64,000 nt of DNA, from positions 1 through 64,000 of the forward strand of contig CAWHIL010000004.1 in assembly GCA_963829505.1 (NCBI GenBank). Direction: 5' to 3'. Positions 26,651 to 36,005 of the stretch are shown here, one piece after another. Source of the DNA: Roseiarcus sp963829505 (GTDB lineage Bacteria; Pseudomonadota; Alphaproteobacteria; Rhizobiales; Beijerinckiaceae). The first letter of the stretch is position 1, and every line of letters starts with the position of its first letter. The notes under the pieces were generated by a model. It was not told where the DNA came from, made no database searches, and saw only the letters and a list, made by a program, of their open reading frames with translations. The translations under genes were made by a program, and so were the position numbers.

Positions 26651-28252
26651 ATGGACAGCTGGTTCGACCGCAGCGTCGTTCCCCCCACCCGTTATGAACT
26701 CCACTACGGCGGAACCCGCATGCTGCGCTGTTTCGCCGACCGGCCGAAGAGCGTTCACGAGATGCTCTCGAACGCCGTCGCGCTCCGTCCATCGGGCGCA
26801 GCCCTCATCTGCGGCGAAGAAACCGTCACCTATCGCGAGCTCGACGAGCTCGTCGGCCGCGTCGCCGGCGGGCTCAGGGCGCTCGGCGTCGTGAAGAACG
26901 ACCGCGTCGCCATGGTGATCGGCAACAGCATCGAATTCGTCGTGGTGATGTTCGCGATCGCCCGCCTCGGGGCGGTATCCGTTCCGCTCAACGTCCGCCA
27001 TCAGCTGGCGGAAAATCGTCACATCATCGAGGACTGCGAAGCCAGGATCGTGGTCCACGAGCACGACCTCGCCGACAGGGTTCCCGCCCACGACACTCTG
27101 CCCGGTCTGAAGCGCACGGTCGCGATCCGCCGCGACGGCAAGGCTCGTCCCCTCGCCGATCTCCTGCACGCTTCGCCGGTCACGAAGGCCGTCGAAGTCG
27201 ACGAGGAAGATACTGCCACCATCCTCTACACCTCCGGCACCACCGGGCGTCCGAAAGGGGCGATGCTGACCCACTTCAGCACGATCCATTCCGTGATTCA
27301 CTACAAGTGGGTCATGGAGCTGACGGAGGAAGATACCTGCCTGCTCGCGGTTCCGATGAGCCACGTGACCGGCGTGATCGCCCTCATCGACACGATGGTC
27401 CATTGCGCGGGCGCGCTGATCATCATGCCGGCGTTCAAGGCGGCCGACTTCATCGAACTCGCGGCCAGCCATCGCGTCACCTACTCGCTGATCGTGCCGG
27501 CGATGTTCAATCTCTGTCTGCTTGCGCCGAATTTCGACGGCGCCGACCTCTCGGCGTGGCGCGTCTCCGGCTACGGCGGAGCGATCATGCCCGAGGTCAC
27601 GGTGGAGCGAATCGCCGCGAAGCTGCCGCGCCTGAAGCTGGTCAATTGCTACGGATCGACGGAGACCACGTCGCCCGCGGTCTTCATGCCGCCCGAGGAG
27701 GCCGTCGCCCGCAAGGAATATGTGGGCCTGACGGTTCCGTGCGGACACATCACCGTCATGGACTTCGACGGAGTCGAGGTCGCTTACGGGACGCCGGGAG
27801 AGGTCTATATCGGCGGCCCGATGGTCGTGCCCGGCTACTTCAACAACCCCGAGGCGACCGAGCGCGAGTTCAAGGCCGGCTATTGGAAGTCCGGCGATCT
27901 CGGGATCATGGACGACAAGGGGTACCTGAGGATCATCGACCGCATCAAGGATGTCATCAACCGGGGAGGCTTCAAGATCTTCGCCTCCGAGGTCGAAAAC
28001 ACGCTCCTCGATCATCCGGCGGTCGTCGAGGTCGCGGTCGTCGCCAAGCCCTGTCCGGTGCTCGGCGAGCGGGTCCACGCCTTCGTGGTGCTTCGCCACC
28101 CGGTCCCTGACGACGAACTCACGCACTACTGCGCCAACCTGCTTTCCGACTACAAAGTCCCGGAGGCGTTCCACCGACTTGACGCCACGCTGCCGCGCAA
28201 CGCCAACGGCAAGGTGCTCAAGCGCGACCTGCGCCAGAGCCTCATCGCCTGA
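26651..28252 (+). CDS. Acyl-CoA synthetase (AMP-forming), island ligase 1
   Basis: A 533-residue ANL-superfamily ligase that activates a carboxylic acid to its CoA thioester with ATP. The P-loop TSGTTGRPKGAML is near residue 194, YGSTE near 336, SGDLG near 415, the hinge region RIKDVINRGGFKIFASEVE near 430-450, and the catalytic lysine in NANGKVLKRDL near 520. GTGGAGGA precedes the ATG at 26651. It is the first gene after operator 3 and leads a ten-gene operon running to 38721. The substrate is presumably the acid imported or released by the lactonases, which is inference. Confidence 0.92.
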   Translation: MDSWFDRSVVPPTRYELHYGGTRMLRCFADRPKSVHEMLSNAVALRPSGAALICGEETVTYRELDELVGRVAGGLRALGVVKNDRVAMVIGNSIEFVVVMFAIARLGAVSVPLNVRHQLAENRHIIEDCEARIVVHEHDLADRVPAHDTLPGLKRTVAIRRDGKARPLADLLHASPVTKAVEVDEEDTATILYTSGTTGRPKGAMLTHFSTIHSVIHYKWVMELTEEDTCLLAVPMSHVTGVIALIDTMVHCAGALIIMPAFKAADFIELAASHRVTYSLIVPAMFNLCLLAPNFDGADLSAWRVSGYGGAIMPEVTVERIAAKLPRLKLVNCYGSTETTSPAVFMPPEEAVARKEYVGLTVPCGHITVMDFDGVEVAYGTPGEVYIGGPMVVPGYFNNPEATEREFKAGYWKSGDLGIMDDKGYLRIIDRIKDVINRGGFKIFASEVENTLLDHPAVVEVAVVAKPCPVLGERVHAFVVLRHPVPDDELTHYCANLLSDYKVPEAFHRLDATLPRNANGKVLKRDLRQSLIA

Positions 28253-28296
28253 ACTTAAAAGAACTCAACCACCACGAACCTGGAGGAAGAACGCCC

Positions 28297-29277
28297 ATGG
28301 TTGGAAAGGCGCCGTTGAACCCCAAAGAAGACAAACGAATGAGCGAGCTTCTGGCGGGATCGCCGAAGAACTGGGGACGGTGGGGGCCTGACGATCAGAT
28401 CGGAGCCCTCAATTTCCTGACGAACGCAGAGATCCTGCGCGGCGTCCGGGCGGTCAAGCAGGGCAAGGTCATCACCTGCGGAGAGCTCATCGGCAGCCCG
28501 ACCGGCGACCCGATCTTTCCCGGCCGCACCCAGCCGCAACGCTCGAACACGCAGGATTTCGGATCCTATGAGAGCGGCAAGAAGAACCCGCTCCCCGGCG
28601 GCATTCAATACGCCGACGATCAGATCACCATGTTCCTGCAGGGCTCGACGCAATACGACGCGCTGGGTCACGTCTGGTACGACAATCAGCTCTGGAATGG
28701 TTACCCGGCGTCCGAGACCATCGGAGGCATGAAGAAGGCGTCGATTCAGCCGATCGCGGAACGTGGCGTCGTCGGACGCGGCGTTCTCCTCGACATGGCC
28801 GCCTACCGCGGCAAGTTCGCGCTGGAGAAGGGCGATACCGTCAACCTCGAAGACCTGCTCGGCGCGGCCAAGAAGCAGGGCGTCACCATCGAGAAGCACG
28901 ATATCCTGTGCTTGCGGATCGGCTTCCTGCAATTGTTGCACACGCAGGGCCCCGAGAAGTTCTACGCCAACTTCAACGAACCGGGCATGATCTACAGCCC
29001 CGAGCTCGTGGACTGGTTCCACAAGATGGAGATCCCCGCGCTCTGCACCGACACCATTTCCAACGAGATGGATTTCGATCCCGAGACCGGCATGCAGGTG
29101 ACGCTGCATTGCGCGCTCATGCGCAATCTTGGCGTCCTGTTCAACGAGATCTGCAATTTCGAGGCGCTGGCGAAAGATTGCCACGCCGACGGACAATGGG
29201 ACTTTCTCTATATCGGCGCGCCCCTCAAGGTGCACCAGGGAACCGGCGCTCCGCTCAACGTCGTCGCGATCAAGTGA
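28297..29277 (+). CDS. Cyclase-family hydrolase (kynurenine formamidase-like)
   Basis: A 326-residue metal-dependent hydrolase of the cyclase family (PF04199), related to kynurenine formamidase. The metal-site segment is GSTQYDALGHVWYD (about 126-139), the Q/D/H variant common in the large bacterial subgroup rather than the classical HxGTHxD. GWGPDDQIGALN-like wording near the N-terminus (WGRWGPDDQIGALNFLT) is also characteristic. It starts at ATG 28297 after GGAGGAA, 45 bases downstream of the ligase. It probably opens an amide, lactone or cyclic intermediate of the imported compound. Confidence 0.85.
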   Translation: MVGKAPLNPKEDKRMSELLAGSPKNWGRWGPDDQIGALNFLTNAEILRGVRAVKQGKVITCGELIGSPTGDPIFPGRTQPQRSNTQDFGSYESGKKNPLPGGIQYADDQITMFLQGSTQYDALGHVWYDNQLWNGYPASETIGGMKKASIQPIAERGVVGRGVLLDMAAYRGKFALEKGDTVNLEDLLGAAKKQGVTIEKHDILCLRIGFLQLLHTQGPEKFYANFNEPGMIYSPELVDWFHKMEIPALCTDTISNEMDFDPETGMQVTLHCALMRNLGVLFNEICNFEALAKDCHADGQWDFLYIGAPLKVHQGTGAPLNVVAIK

Positions 29278-29488
29278 CGGCTTCACGGAATTCGCGTCCC
29301 GCTGATCCCCGGCGGGCCGCGACGCAGACCGACAGCAGAAGCAACGAAGCGATCAGGACGTCCTGAGTCGCAACGGCGGGGCGTGCGTCGCGCTTCGGCG
29401 AGGTTGGTCGCGACAACAAGATATCGGGGCTGAAACGTCTGTGAACGCGCCTCGGGCGAATTGCTCGGCGCGAAAAGGAGAAACGCAA

Positions 29489-30613
29489 ATGAGAGCCAAA
29501 CGCATTTTGACGACGATCGGCCTCGGGCTGGGGCTCGCGGCGGGCCTCGCGGCCGGCGCGGCGCAGGCTGCGGACAAGTTCAAGATCTATCTGTCGATGA
29601 GCTACATCGGCAACGATTGGCAGGACGAAGCGGCCAAGATGGTCAAGGCGATCGCGGCCTCGTCGGAGTACAAGGACAAGGTCGACCTCAAGATCCAGGT
29701 CGCGGGGCCGAACGCCCAGAAGCAGATCCAGCAGATCAATGCGATGGTCGCGGCCGGCGCCAATGCGATCGTCGTCTATCCGATCTCGCCGACCGCGCTC
29801 AACGAGGCGGTGAAGGCCGCCTGCGAGAAGGGCGTGACGATCGTCGCCTACGACGGCATCATCGAGGAGCCTTGCGCGTACAACGCCCATGTCGACCAAT
29901 ACGAGTGGGGCAAGGTCACGGCCGAGTGGCTCGCCAAGAAGCTGAACGGCAAGGGCAACGTGGTGATGATCACCGGCGTCAACGGCGTGTCGGTCGACAC
30001 GCTGCGCAACAAGGCCGCGCGTGAGGTGTTCGCCAAGTACCCTGATATCAAGATCGTCGCGGAAGCCAACGGCATGTGGAGCCAGGCGGTCGCCCGCACC
30101 GAGCTCAACAAGATCGTGGCGACGCATCCGTGGGATTCGATTGACGGTCTGTGGATGCAGGCGGGCTGCTACACCGCCTTCTCGATGCAGAGCGAGGCCG
30201 GCATCGCCGACGACAAGCTGAAGCCCTGTGCGGGCGAGGGCAGCAACGGCCACCGCATCCAGATGCTGCCGGCGAGCACCAAGGTCGACGGCGCCGCCGG
30301 CACCTATCGGCCGATGGGCGCCCCGAGCATCTCGGCTTCGTCGCAGGTCTATCCGGGCGCGATCGCGTTCAAGATGGCGGTCGACAAGCTCGAGGGCAAG
30401 GATGTGCCAAAGACCAAGGTGCTCTCGCCGAACCCGGTCACCAACGACACCGTCAAGCTCTGCGACACGGGATCGTGGGAGGAGATGAAGGCCGGCTGCA
30501 ACGCCTTCTCGCCGGCGATCGTCACCAACCCCGGCTGGTTCGCCTCGGTCTTCACGCCGGACCTTCCGGAGGTCGGCATGCAGGCGGCGCTCGTGGGACA
30601 GCCCGAGAACTGA
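29489..30613 (+). CDS. Sugar-type ABC transporter substrate-binding protein 1
   Basis: A 374-residue periplasmic protein of the Peripla_BP_4 (ribose/LacI-like) type. The ATG at 29489 follows AAGGAG. An ATG at 29441 is in frame but would precede the ribosome site. Residues 1-27 are a signal peptide ending AQAADKF. The mature part shows ISPTALNEAVKAACEKGVTIVAYDG, a typical hinge-side segment. It pairs with the ATPase and permease that follow. A strong hairpin lies immediately downstream, as often seen after binding-protein genes expressed in excess. A paralogue at 41122 shares most residues. The ligand is unlikely to be an ordinary sugar given the surrounding CoA chemistry. Confidence 0.92.
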   Translation: MRAKRILTTIGLGLGLAAGLAAGAAQAADKFKIYLSMSYIGNDWQDEAAKMVKAIAASSEYKDKVDLKIQVAGPNAQKQIQQINAMVAAGANAIVVYPISPTALNEAVKAACEKGVTIVAYDGIIEEPCAYNAHVDQYEWGKVTAEWLAKKLNGKGNVVMITGVNGVSVDTLRNKAAREVFAKYPDIKIVAEANGMWSQAVARTELNKIVATHPWDSIDGLWMQAGCYTAFSMQSEAGIADDKLKPCAGEGSNGHRIQMLPASTKVDGAAGTYRPMGAPSISASSQVYPGAIAFKMAVDKLEGKDVPKTKVLSPNPVTNDTVKLCDTGSWEEMKAGCNAFSPAIVTNPGWFASVFTPDLPEVGMQAALVGQPEN

Positions 30614-30629
30614 TCGCCTGACACAATGT

Positions 30630-30657
30630 CGCCGGCGGCCCGACCAGGCCGCCGGCG
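30630..30657 (+). terminator. Intercistronic hairpin between binding protein and ATPase
   Basis: CGCCGGCGGCC and GGCCGCCGGCG make a perfect 11-bp stem with a six-base loop (CGACCA). No T-run follows, so it is more likely a partial terminator or RNA-stabilising element that raises binding-protein levels than a full stop. Confidence 0.7.
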
Positions 30658-30684
30658 CAGCCGTTCCCGAGAGGTCGATAATCG

Positions 30685-32229
30685 ATGTCCGAGCTTCACC
30701 CCGTCGTCGAGGTCAGCGAGGTTCGCAAGACCTACGGCGCGACGGTCGCGCTCGACGGCGCGTCGCTCAAGGTCGCGCCCGGATCGGTCCACGCGCTGCT
30801 CGGCGAGAACGGCGCCGGCAAGTCGACGATGGTGAAAATCCTCAGCGGTCTCGTTCAGCCGAATTCGGGCGAGATCCGCTTCAGCGGCGAACCGCGCCGC
30901 CTGTCCAGTCCCCGCGTCGCGCAGGGCCTCGGATTGCAGACCGCCTTTCAGGAGATGACCCAGGTTCGCGACCTGACGGTGACGCAGAACCTTCTGCTCA
31001 ATTCAGAGCCCGTGACCGGATTGGGCTTCCTGCGCAAACGCCGCGCCGAGGAGATGGCGATCGCGCATCTCGAGAAGCTCGGCCTCGGCTTCATCGACCC
31101 GCGCGCCGAAGTGCGCGACCTCGACCTGCCGGTCCGGCAGAAGCTCGAGATCGCCCGCGCCGTCCTCAAGCAGCCGAAGCTCCTGCTCCTCGACGAGCCG
31201 ACCTCGACTCTGTCGGGTCGTGACATCGACTGGCTCGGGCGTATCATCGCCGAAACCAAGGCGGCAGGCGCTTCGGTCGTCTTCATCTCGCACCGGATGC
31301 CGGAGGTGAGCGAGTTCTGCGAGTTCCTCACCGTCTTCCGCAATGGCAAGGACGTCGGCACGGCGCGGGTCGGCGAGCTTCCCGAGGAAGAAATCGTCCG
31401 CATGATCATCGGTCGCTCGATCTCGTCGACCTTTCCTGCACGCGAAGGCACGCCCCGCGTCTCCGAGACGCCGCGATTGTCCGCGCGCAACGTGTCGACC
31501 GCGAGCCGGCTCAAGGATGCGAGCTTCGATCTTGCTCCCGGCGAGGTTCTCGGCGTCTCCGGCCTTCAGGGCATGGGAATGCAGGAACTCTTTCTAGGCT
31601 GCTTTGGCGCGACGCCGCTGAGCGGCGGCCACATCGAGATCAACGGCAAGCGCGTCATGCTGATGTCGCCGCGCGACGCTGTCCGGCAGAACATCGGGGT
31701 GAGCCTCGTCCCCGAGGATCGCAAGACGGAAGGCCTGTTCCTGAAGCTCGACGGACTCAAGAACATGTCGCTCCCCGTGCTCGACCGTTTCACCCGCTTC
31801 GGCCTGATCGACGGGGAGGCGGAGGCCGAGGCCGTCCGGGACACGATGCGATCGGTGCAGGTCCACGATCGTGCGCTGTTCACCCGGGCCGGCGCCTTCA
31901 GCGGCGGCAACCAGCAAAAGCTCTCGATCGGCAAGTGGCTCTTGACCGGCAGCCGCGTTCTGCTTCTCTACGACCCGACGCGAGGCGTCGACGTCGGCAC
32001 GAAGCACGAGATTTACGTCCTCATCCACGAGTTCGCGAAGGCCGGCGGCTCGGTGCTGCTGTTCTCCTCCGAGATCCCCGAGCTCGTGAACCTCTGCCAC
32101 CGGGTGCTGGTGATGTACAAGGGCGCGATCGTGCTCGAACTCGACGGCGACGAACTCGACGAGGAAGTCATCATACGCGCCGCCCTTGGCGAGACAGCGC
32201 ATGCGACGCCCGCGAGGGCGCAAGGGTGA
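30685..32229 (+). CDS. Sugar-type ABC transporter ATP-binding protein (two NBDs)
   Basis: A 514-residue ATPase with two nucleotide-binding domains in the RbsA/MglA arrangement. NBD1 has Walker A GENGAGKSTMVKI (about 48-60) and Walker B LLLLDEPTSTLS. NBD2 has SGGNQQKLSIGKWL and a Walker-B region reading LLLYDPTRGVDVG, where the usual E is replaced, and a degenerate Walker A, as is normal for this family's second half. Its TGA overlaps the GTG of the permease (GTGA), so synthesis is coupled. Confidence 0.93.
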   Translation: MSELHPVVEVSEVRKTYGATVALDGASLKVAPGSVHALLGENGAGKSTMVKILSGLVQPNSGEIRFSGEPRRLSSPRVAQGLGLQTAFQEMTQVRDLTVTQNLLLNSEPVTGLGFLRKRRAEEMAIAHLEKLGLGFIDPRAEVRDLDLPVRQKLEIARAVLKQPKLLLLDEPTSTLSGRDIDWLGRIIAETKAAGASVVFISHRMPEVSEFCEFLTVFRNGKDVGTARVGELPEEEIVRMIIGRSISSTFPAREGTPRVSETPRLSARNVSTASRLKDASFDLAPGEVLGVSGLQGMGMQELFLGCFGATPLSGGHIEINGKRVMLMSPRDAVRQNIGVSLVPEDRKTEGLFLKLDGLKNMSLPVLDRFTRFGLIDGEAEAEAVRDTMRSVQVHDRALFTRAGAFSGGNQQKLSIGKWLLTGSRVLLLYDPTRGVDVGTKHEIYVLIHEFAKAGGSVLLFSSEIPELVNLCHRVLVMYKGAIVLELDGDELDEEVIIRAALGETAHATPARAQG

Positions 32230-34292
32230 GCGCGATGACGTCCCAGACTCTGGACATTCAGCGGCCGCGGACGAAACTCAACCTTGCTCGACACCGGGGC
32301 CTGATCGCAGCCTTCGTCGTGTTCGGCGCCATGCTGGTGTTTATCGAGGCGATCTCCCCCAAAGGCCTCACCTATTACGACGTCTCCTCCCTGCTCACGA
32401 CCGGCACGCCGCTCGCGCTCGCCTCGATCGGCCAGACCTTCGTCATCCTTGTCGGCGGCTTTGATCTCTCCGCCGGCGCGGCCATCTCGCTGGTCAACGC
32501 GGTCGTTGCGGTTATCCCTCAGGACAGCGCGGGCGGACAGATCGCAACCGTGGTGGCCGGCCTCGCCGTCGGCGTGGCGATCGGCGCGTTCAACGGTTTC
32601 TTCGTCGCATTCCTGCGGATGCAATCGATTGTCGTCACGCTGTCGACGATGTTTCTCGTTCGCGGGGTGACGCTTCTGATCATGCCGGATCCCGGCGGGT
32701 CGGTCGCCGAGACCCTGACGAAGCTCTTCACCGGCGCCGCAATTCCAGGCGTGCTGCCCGCGCCCGCGATCGTCATCGCAGGCGGCCTCGCCATCTGGCT
32801 GCTCGTGAAACGAACCCGGTTCGGCACCGCGATGTACGCGGTCGGAAGCGACCCGGAGGCCTCGCACGCGGTCGGCATCTCGGTCGAATGGACGCGGTTC
32901 CGGGCGTTCGTGCTCGGCGGCTTCTTTTATGGGCTCGCCGGCGTATTCATCGGCGCCCAGACCGGCTCCGCCGATCCGCTCGTCGGCGATCCGCTGCTCC
33001 TGCAGAGTTTTACCGCGGTCGTTCTCGGGGGCACATTGCTCGGCGGCGGGCGCGGCAGCGCAGTCGGATCGGCGGTCGGCGCCTATACGCTGATGCTGAT
33101 GATCAACATCCTCCTGGCGCTCGACGTCTCGGCATATTTCTCCACGATCGCCGAGGGCGTGGTTCTCATTCTCGCCGTTCTCGGCTCGTCGATCGGGTCG
33201 GACAGCGTCCTCTTCCAGTCGCTGAAGCGCGCCGGTCAGTGGCTCGGCGCGCGCTCGGGCAATCTTCTTGCAGGCCAGGTCGAGACCGCCGTCGCGCCGA
33301 CGGCCGCAAAGCCAGGGTCGCGCTCGAAGAGCGTCTCGACCTTTCGCGCCTCCTGGCTCGATCGCAATCGGGAGCAGTTGCGCTACGTCCTGCCGGCCTA
33401 CGCCGCCTTCGTGCTGGTCGTGCTCGCGACGCAGTTCGTCTACAGCGAGAACATCATCTTCTCGCTGAAATACTACAATTCCCTGGTCGTTCTCGGCGCC
33501 TTCCTGGCGATCCTGGCGCTCGGGCAAGGCGCGGTGATCCTGTCGGGCGGTCTGGACCTCTCGGTGCCCTGGACGATCGGCTTCTGCGGCATCCTTGCGG
33601 CGGGCATGATCCAGGGCTCGAACGCGGCGACCATCTGGGCGGTCCCGCTGGCGCTGGGGGTCGGCGCGCTCATCGGCTTCATCAATGGACTGGGGGTCGG
33701 CTCGCTTGGCCTGCCGCCGATTGTCGTCACGCTCGCGATGAACGGCGTCCTGCAAGGCGCCGCGCTGCTCTACAGCAACGGGACGCCGGCGGGGTTCACC
33801 TCGCCCGCGCTCAGGTGGCTGATGACGGGCGCTGTCGCCGGAATAACGCCGGTCGTGGGGCTGATGGCCTTGTTCATCCTGTGCGGCGTGACGCTCCTCG
33901 GCCGGACGGTCTTCGGGCGCTGGGTCTATGCGGTCGGCAACAGCCCGCGCGCCTCGTTCCTGTCGGGCGTGGGGGTGAAGGAGACCACGATCGGCGTCTA
34001 TGTGCTCAGCGGCTTCTGTGCGGGGCTCGTCGGCGTCCTCATCACCGGGTTCAGCGGTCAGGCGAGCCTCGGCATGGGCGACGATTTCCTCTTGCCCTCG
34101 ATCGCGGTGGTCATTGTCGGCGGCACGCTCATCACCGGCGGCCGGGGCACCTATATCGGCATGCTCGGCGGCGTCCTGTTGCTGACCGCGCTGCAGACGC
34201 TCCTTGCCGGAACCACCCTGCCGCATGCAGTCCGCGACATCATCTTCGGAACCGTCGTCCTCGTCTCCGTTCTGGCGCTGCGGGAGAAGTGA
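32226..34292 (+). CDS. Fused double permease of the sugar-type ABC transporter
   Basis: A 688-residue membrane protein made of two complete BPD_transp_2 permeases in one chain. The first spans about 25-330 and the second about 370-685, each with the conserved cytoplasmic-loop region (TLLGGGRGSAVGSAVG and TLITGGRGTYIGMLGG). Most relatives are about 320-350 residues and homodimerise, so this fusion supplies both halves at once. I start it at the GTG at 32226 that overlaps the ATPase stop; ATG 32235 is the alternative. The frame is open further upstream, but only inside the ATPase gene. Confidence 0.9.
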   Translation: MSAMTSQTLDIQRPRTKLNLARHRGLIAAFVVFGAMLVFIEAISPKGLTYYDVSSLLTTGTPLALASIGQTFVILVGGFDLSAGAAISLVNAVVAVIPQDSAGGQIATVVAGLAVGVAIGAFNGFFVAFLRMQSIVVTLSTMFLVRGVTLLIMPDPGGSVAETLTKLFTGAAIPGVLPAPAIVIAGGLAIWLLVKRTRFGTAMYAVGSDPEASHAVGISVEWTRFRAFVLGGFFYGLAGVFIGAQTGSADPLVGDPLLLQSFTAVVLGGTLLGGGRGSAVGSAVGAYTLMLMINILLALDVSAYFSTIAEGVVLILAVLGSSIGSDSVLFQSLKRAGQWLGARSGNLLAGQVETAVAPTAAKPGSRSKSVSTFRASWLDRNREQLRYVLPAYAAFVLVVLATQFVYSENIIFSLKYYNSLVVLGAFLAILALGQGAVILSGGLDLSVPWTIGFCGILAAGMIQGSNAATIWAVPLALGVGALIGFINGLGVGSLGLPPIVVTLAMNGVLQGAALLYSNGTPAGFTSPALRWLMTGAVAGITPVVGLMALFILCGVTLLGRTVFGRWVYAVGNSPRASFLSGVGVKETTIGVYVLSGFCAGLVGVLITGFSGQASLGMGDDFLLPSIAVVIVGGTLITGGRGTYIGMLGGVLLLTALQTLLAGTTLPHAVRDIIFGTVVLVSVLALREK

Positions 34293-34366
34293 TCGCGGGC
34301 AGGTCCGGGACGGAATCCTGATGTCGCATTGACCGCACGCTTCACCAATACGAAGGGAAGGAAGCC

Positions 34367-34897
34367 ATGAGAGAGATCCGGCGTATCGTCACCACCGATG
34401 ACGCAAACGGAAAGTCGGGCGTGCTGGTCGACGGGATCGCGTCGCGCACCATCACGGTTCTGACCGAGATGTGGATCACCGGCGACAAGGCCGCCGATCA
34501 TCGGGACGGGATCGATCATGCGGAGCGATCCGATCGGCTCGAGCCGCCGGCGGGCGGAACCTTGTTCCGTTACTTCGAGATCGCTCCCGAGTCGGAAATG
34601 GCGCATCTCAGCGACGACGAGAAGCGCAAGGCGAACGCCGAGTGGTTCGCCGGCATGAACGGCGCGCATTTGCAGCCGGACACCTCGCGCCACCCTGCGA
34701 TGCATCGGTCGCACACAACCGACTACATCATGCTGCTTTCGGGCGAGATCACGCTCCTGCTCGACAAGGAGGAAAGGACGCTGAAGCCGTTCGACTGCGT
34801 GATTCAGCGGGGCACCAATCACGCCTGGGTCAACCGGGGTTCCGAGCCCGCCCTTCTGATGGCGGTCCTCGTCGACGACAAGCGCAGCAAAAGCTGA
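34367..34897 (+). CDS. Cupin-domain protein
   Basis: A 176-residue protein with a C-terminal cupin barrel (about 110-170): MHRSHTTDYIMLLSGEITLLLD carries the H, H and E ligands and RGTNHAWVNRG the last histidine. Such small cupins act as isomerases, dioxygenases or sugar-binding proteins. The substrate cannot be read from the sequence. It lies 75 bases after the permease and 47 before the lactonase-like gene in the island operon, so a role in processing the imported compound is likely. Confidence 0.85.
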   Translation: MREIRRIVTTDDANGKSGVLVDGIASRTITVLTEMWITGDKAADHRDGIDHAERSDRLEPPAGGTLFRYFEIAPESEMAHLSDDEKRKANAEWFAGMNGAHLQPDTSRHPAMHRSHTTDYIMLLSGEITLLLDKEERTLKPFDCVIQRGTNHAWVNRGSEPALLMAVLVDDKRSKS

Positions 34898-34943
34898 CGA
34901 AGGGTCCGGCCGGGCTTCAAGGGTTCAAGGAAAGAGGACGGGA

Positions 34944-35954
34944 ATGGCGGCAAATCCGATCGACGGCTTCGTGGTCGACCCGTCGACGATCTCGTACGTA
35001 GGCGACGGGCTCGAGCGGCCGGAGTGCGTGCTCGCGGAGCGCGACGGGTCGCTGTGGACCGCCGACTCGCGAGGCGGCGTGGTGCGCATCCGGCCGGACG
35101 GCTCGCAGGCCTTGATCGCGCAGGCGCCGGGCGGCGCCGCCGCCGCGAGCGATTCGATGGACCGTTTCGTCTCCGGATCGCTGCCGAACGGTCTGGCGTT
35201 CGCGCGCAACGGCGACATCCTGATCGCCAACATCGGAACCGATCGGCTGGAAGCGATGACGCGCGACGGTGCGCTCAGCGTGCTGGCCGATCAGATCGAC
35301 GGCGCGCCGCTCGGCAAGGTCAATTTCGTGCTGCGCGACAGCAAGGACCGGATCTGGGTGACCGTCTCGACCCGGCGCGCCAACTGGATGGATGCAGTCA
35401 GTCCGTCGGTCGCCGACGGCTACATCGCTCTCTACGACGGAAAGGCGCTGAGAATCGTCGCCGACGGGTTCCGTTTCACCAACGAAATCCGGTTCGACGC
35501 GCGGGAGGAGTGGCTGTACGTCGCCGAGACGTGTGGGCCGTGCGTCACGCGGCTGAGGGTCGGGGACGACGGGAGCCTCTCCGACCGCGAGACGTTCGGG
35601 CCGTCGAACCACGGCGCCTTCATCGACGGGATCGCCTTCGACGCTTACGGCAACCTGTGGGGCACGCATATCTTCAGGGACCGCGTCTTCGCCATCACGC
35701 CCCAGGGGGACTTGCGGATTCTTCTCGACGACGATCGCGACAGCGCGCCTGGGCGGGCTTTGATGGACGCTTTCGCCCGCGACGCCGTCACGCCCGAAAT
35801 CGTCGAGGCGACCGGCGGAACGATCGCGCGCTGGCTCACCAGCGTGACGTTCGGCGGTCCGGACCTGAAGACCGTTTACCTCGGCAACCTCGCGGCGAAC
35901 CGAATTCCCACCTTCAAGTCCCCTGTCGCCGGACTTCCGATGGTCCACTGGTAG
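34944..35954 (+). CDS. SMP-30/gluconolactonase-like protein 1
   Basis: A 336-residue six-bladed propeller of the SMP-30/lactonase family, which hydrolyses lactones with one divalent metal. The likely metal ligands are the E in LERPECVLAE (about 19), N in RFTNEIRFD, and D in FIDGIAFDAYGNLW. GSLPNGLAFARNGDILIAN marks a further blade. It follows the cupin by 47 bases and precedes the SDR. Two distinct SMP-30 proteins in one island (see 40229) support a lactone as substrate or intermediate. Confidence 0.88.
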   Translation: MAANPIDGFVVDPSTISYVGDGLERPECVLAERDGSLWTADSRGGVVRIRPDGSQALIAQAPGGAAAASDSMDRFVSGSLPNGLAFARNGDILIANIGTDRLEAMTRDGALSVLADQIDGAPLGKVNFVLRDSKDRIWVTVSTRRANWMDAVSPSVADGYIALYDGKALRIVADGFRFTNEIRFDAREEWLYVAETCGPCVTRLRVGDDGSLSDRETFGPSNHGAFIDGIAFDAYGNLWGTHIFRDRVFAITPQGDLRILLDDDRDSAPGRALMDAFARDAVTPEIVEATGGTIARWLTSVTFGGPDLKTVYLGNLAANRIPTFKSPVAGLPMVHW

Positions 35955-36005
35955 ATATCGAAGACCGTGCGGCCCAGCCGCCTACATCAGGAGCGGAGTT
36001 CGCCC

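Noticed and set aside
31935..32225. Upstream extension of the permease frame
   Set aside because: It lies entirely within the ATPase coding region and is hydrophilic; GTG 32226 with GTGA overlap is a much better start.
32013..34226. 737-residue minus-strand frame opposite the permease
   Set aside because: Highly charged, no domain, no start signal; the plus strand encodes an unmistakable double permease.
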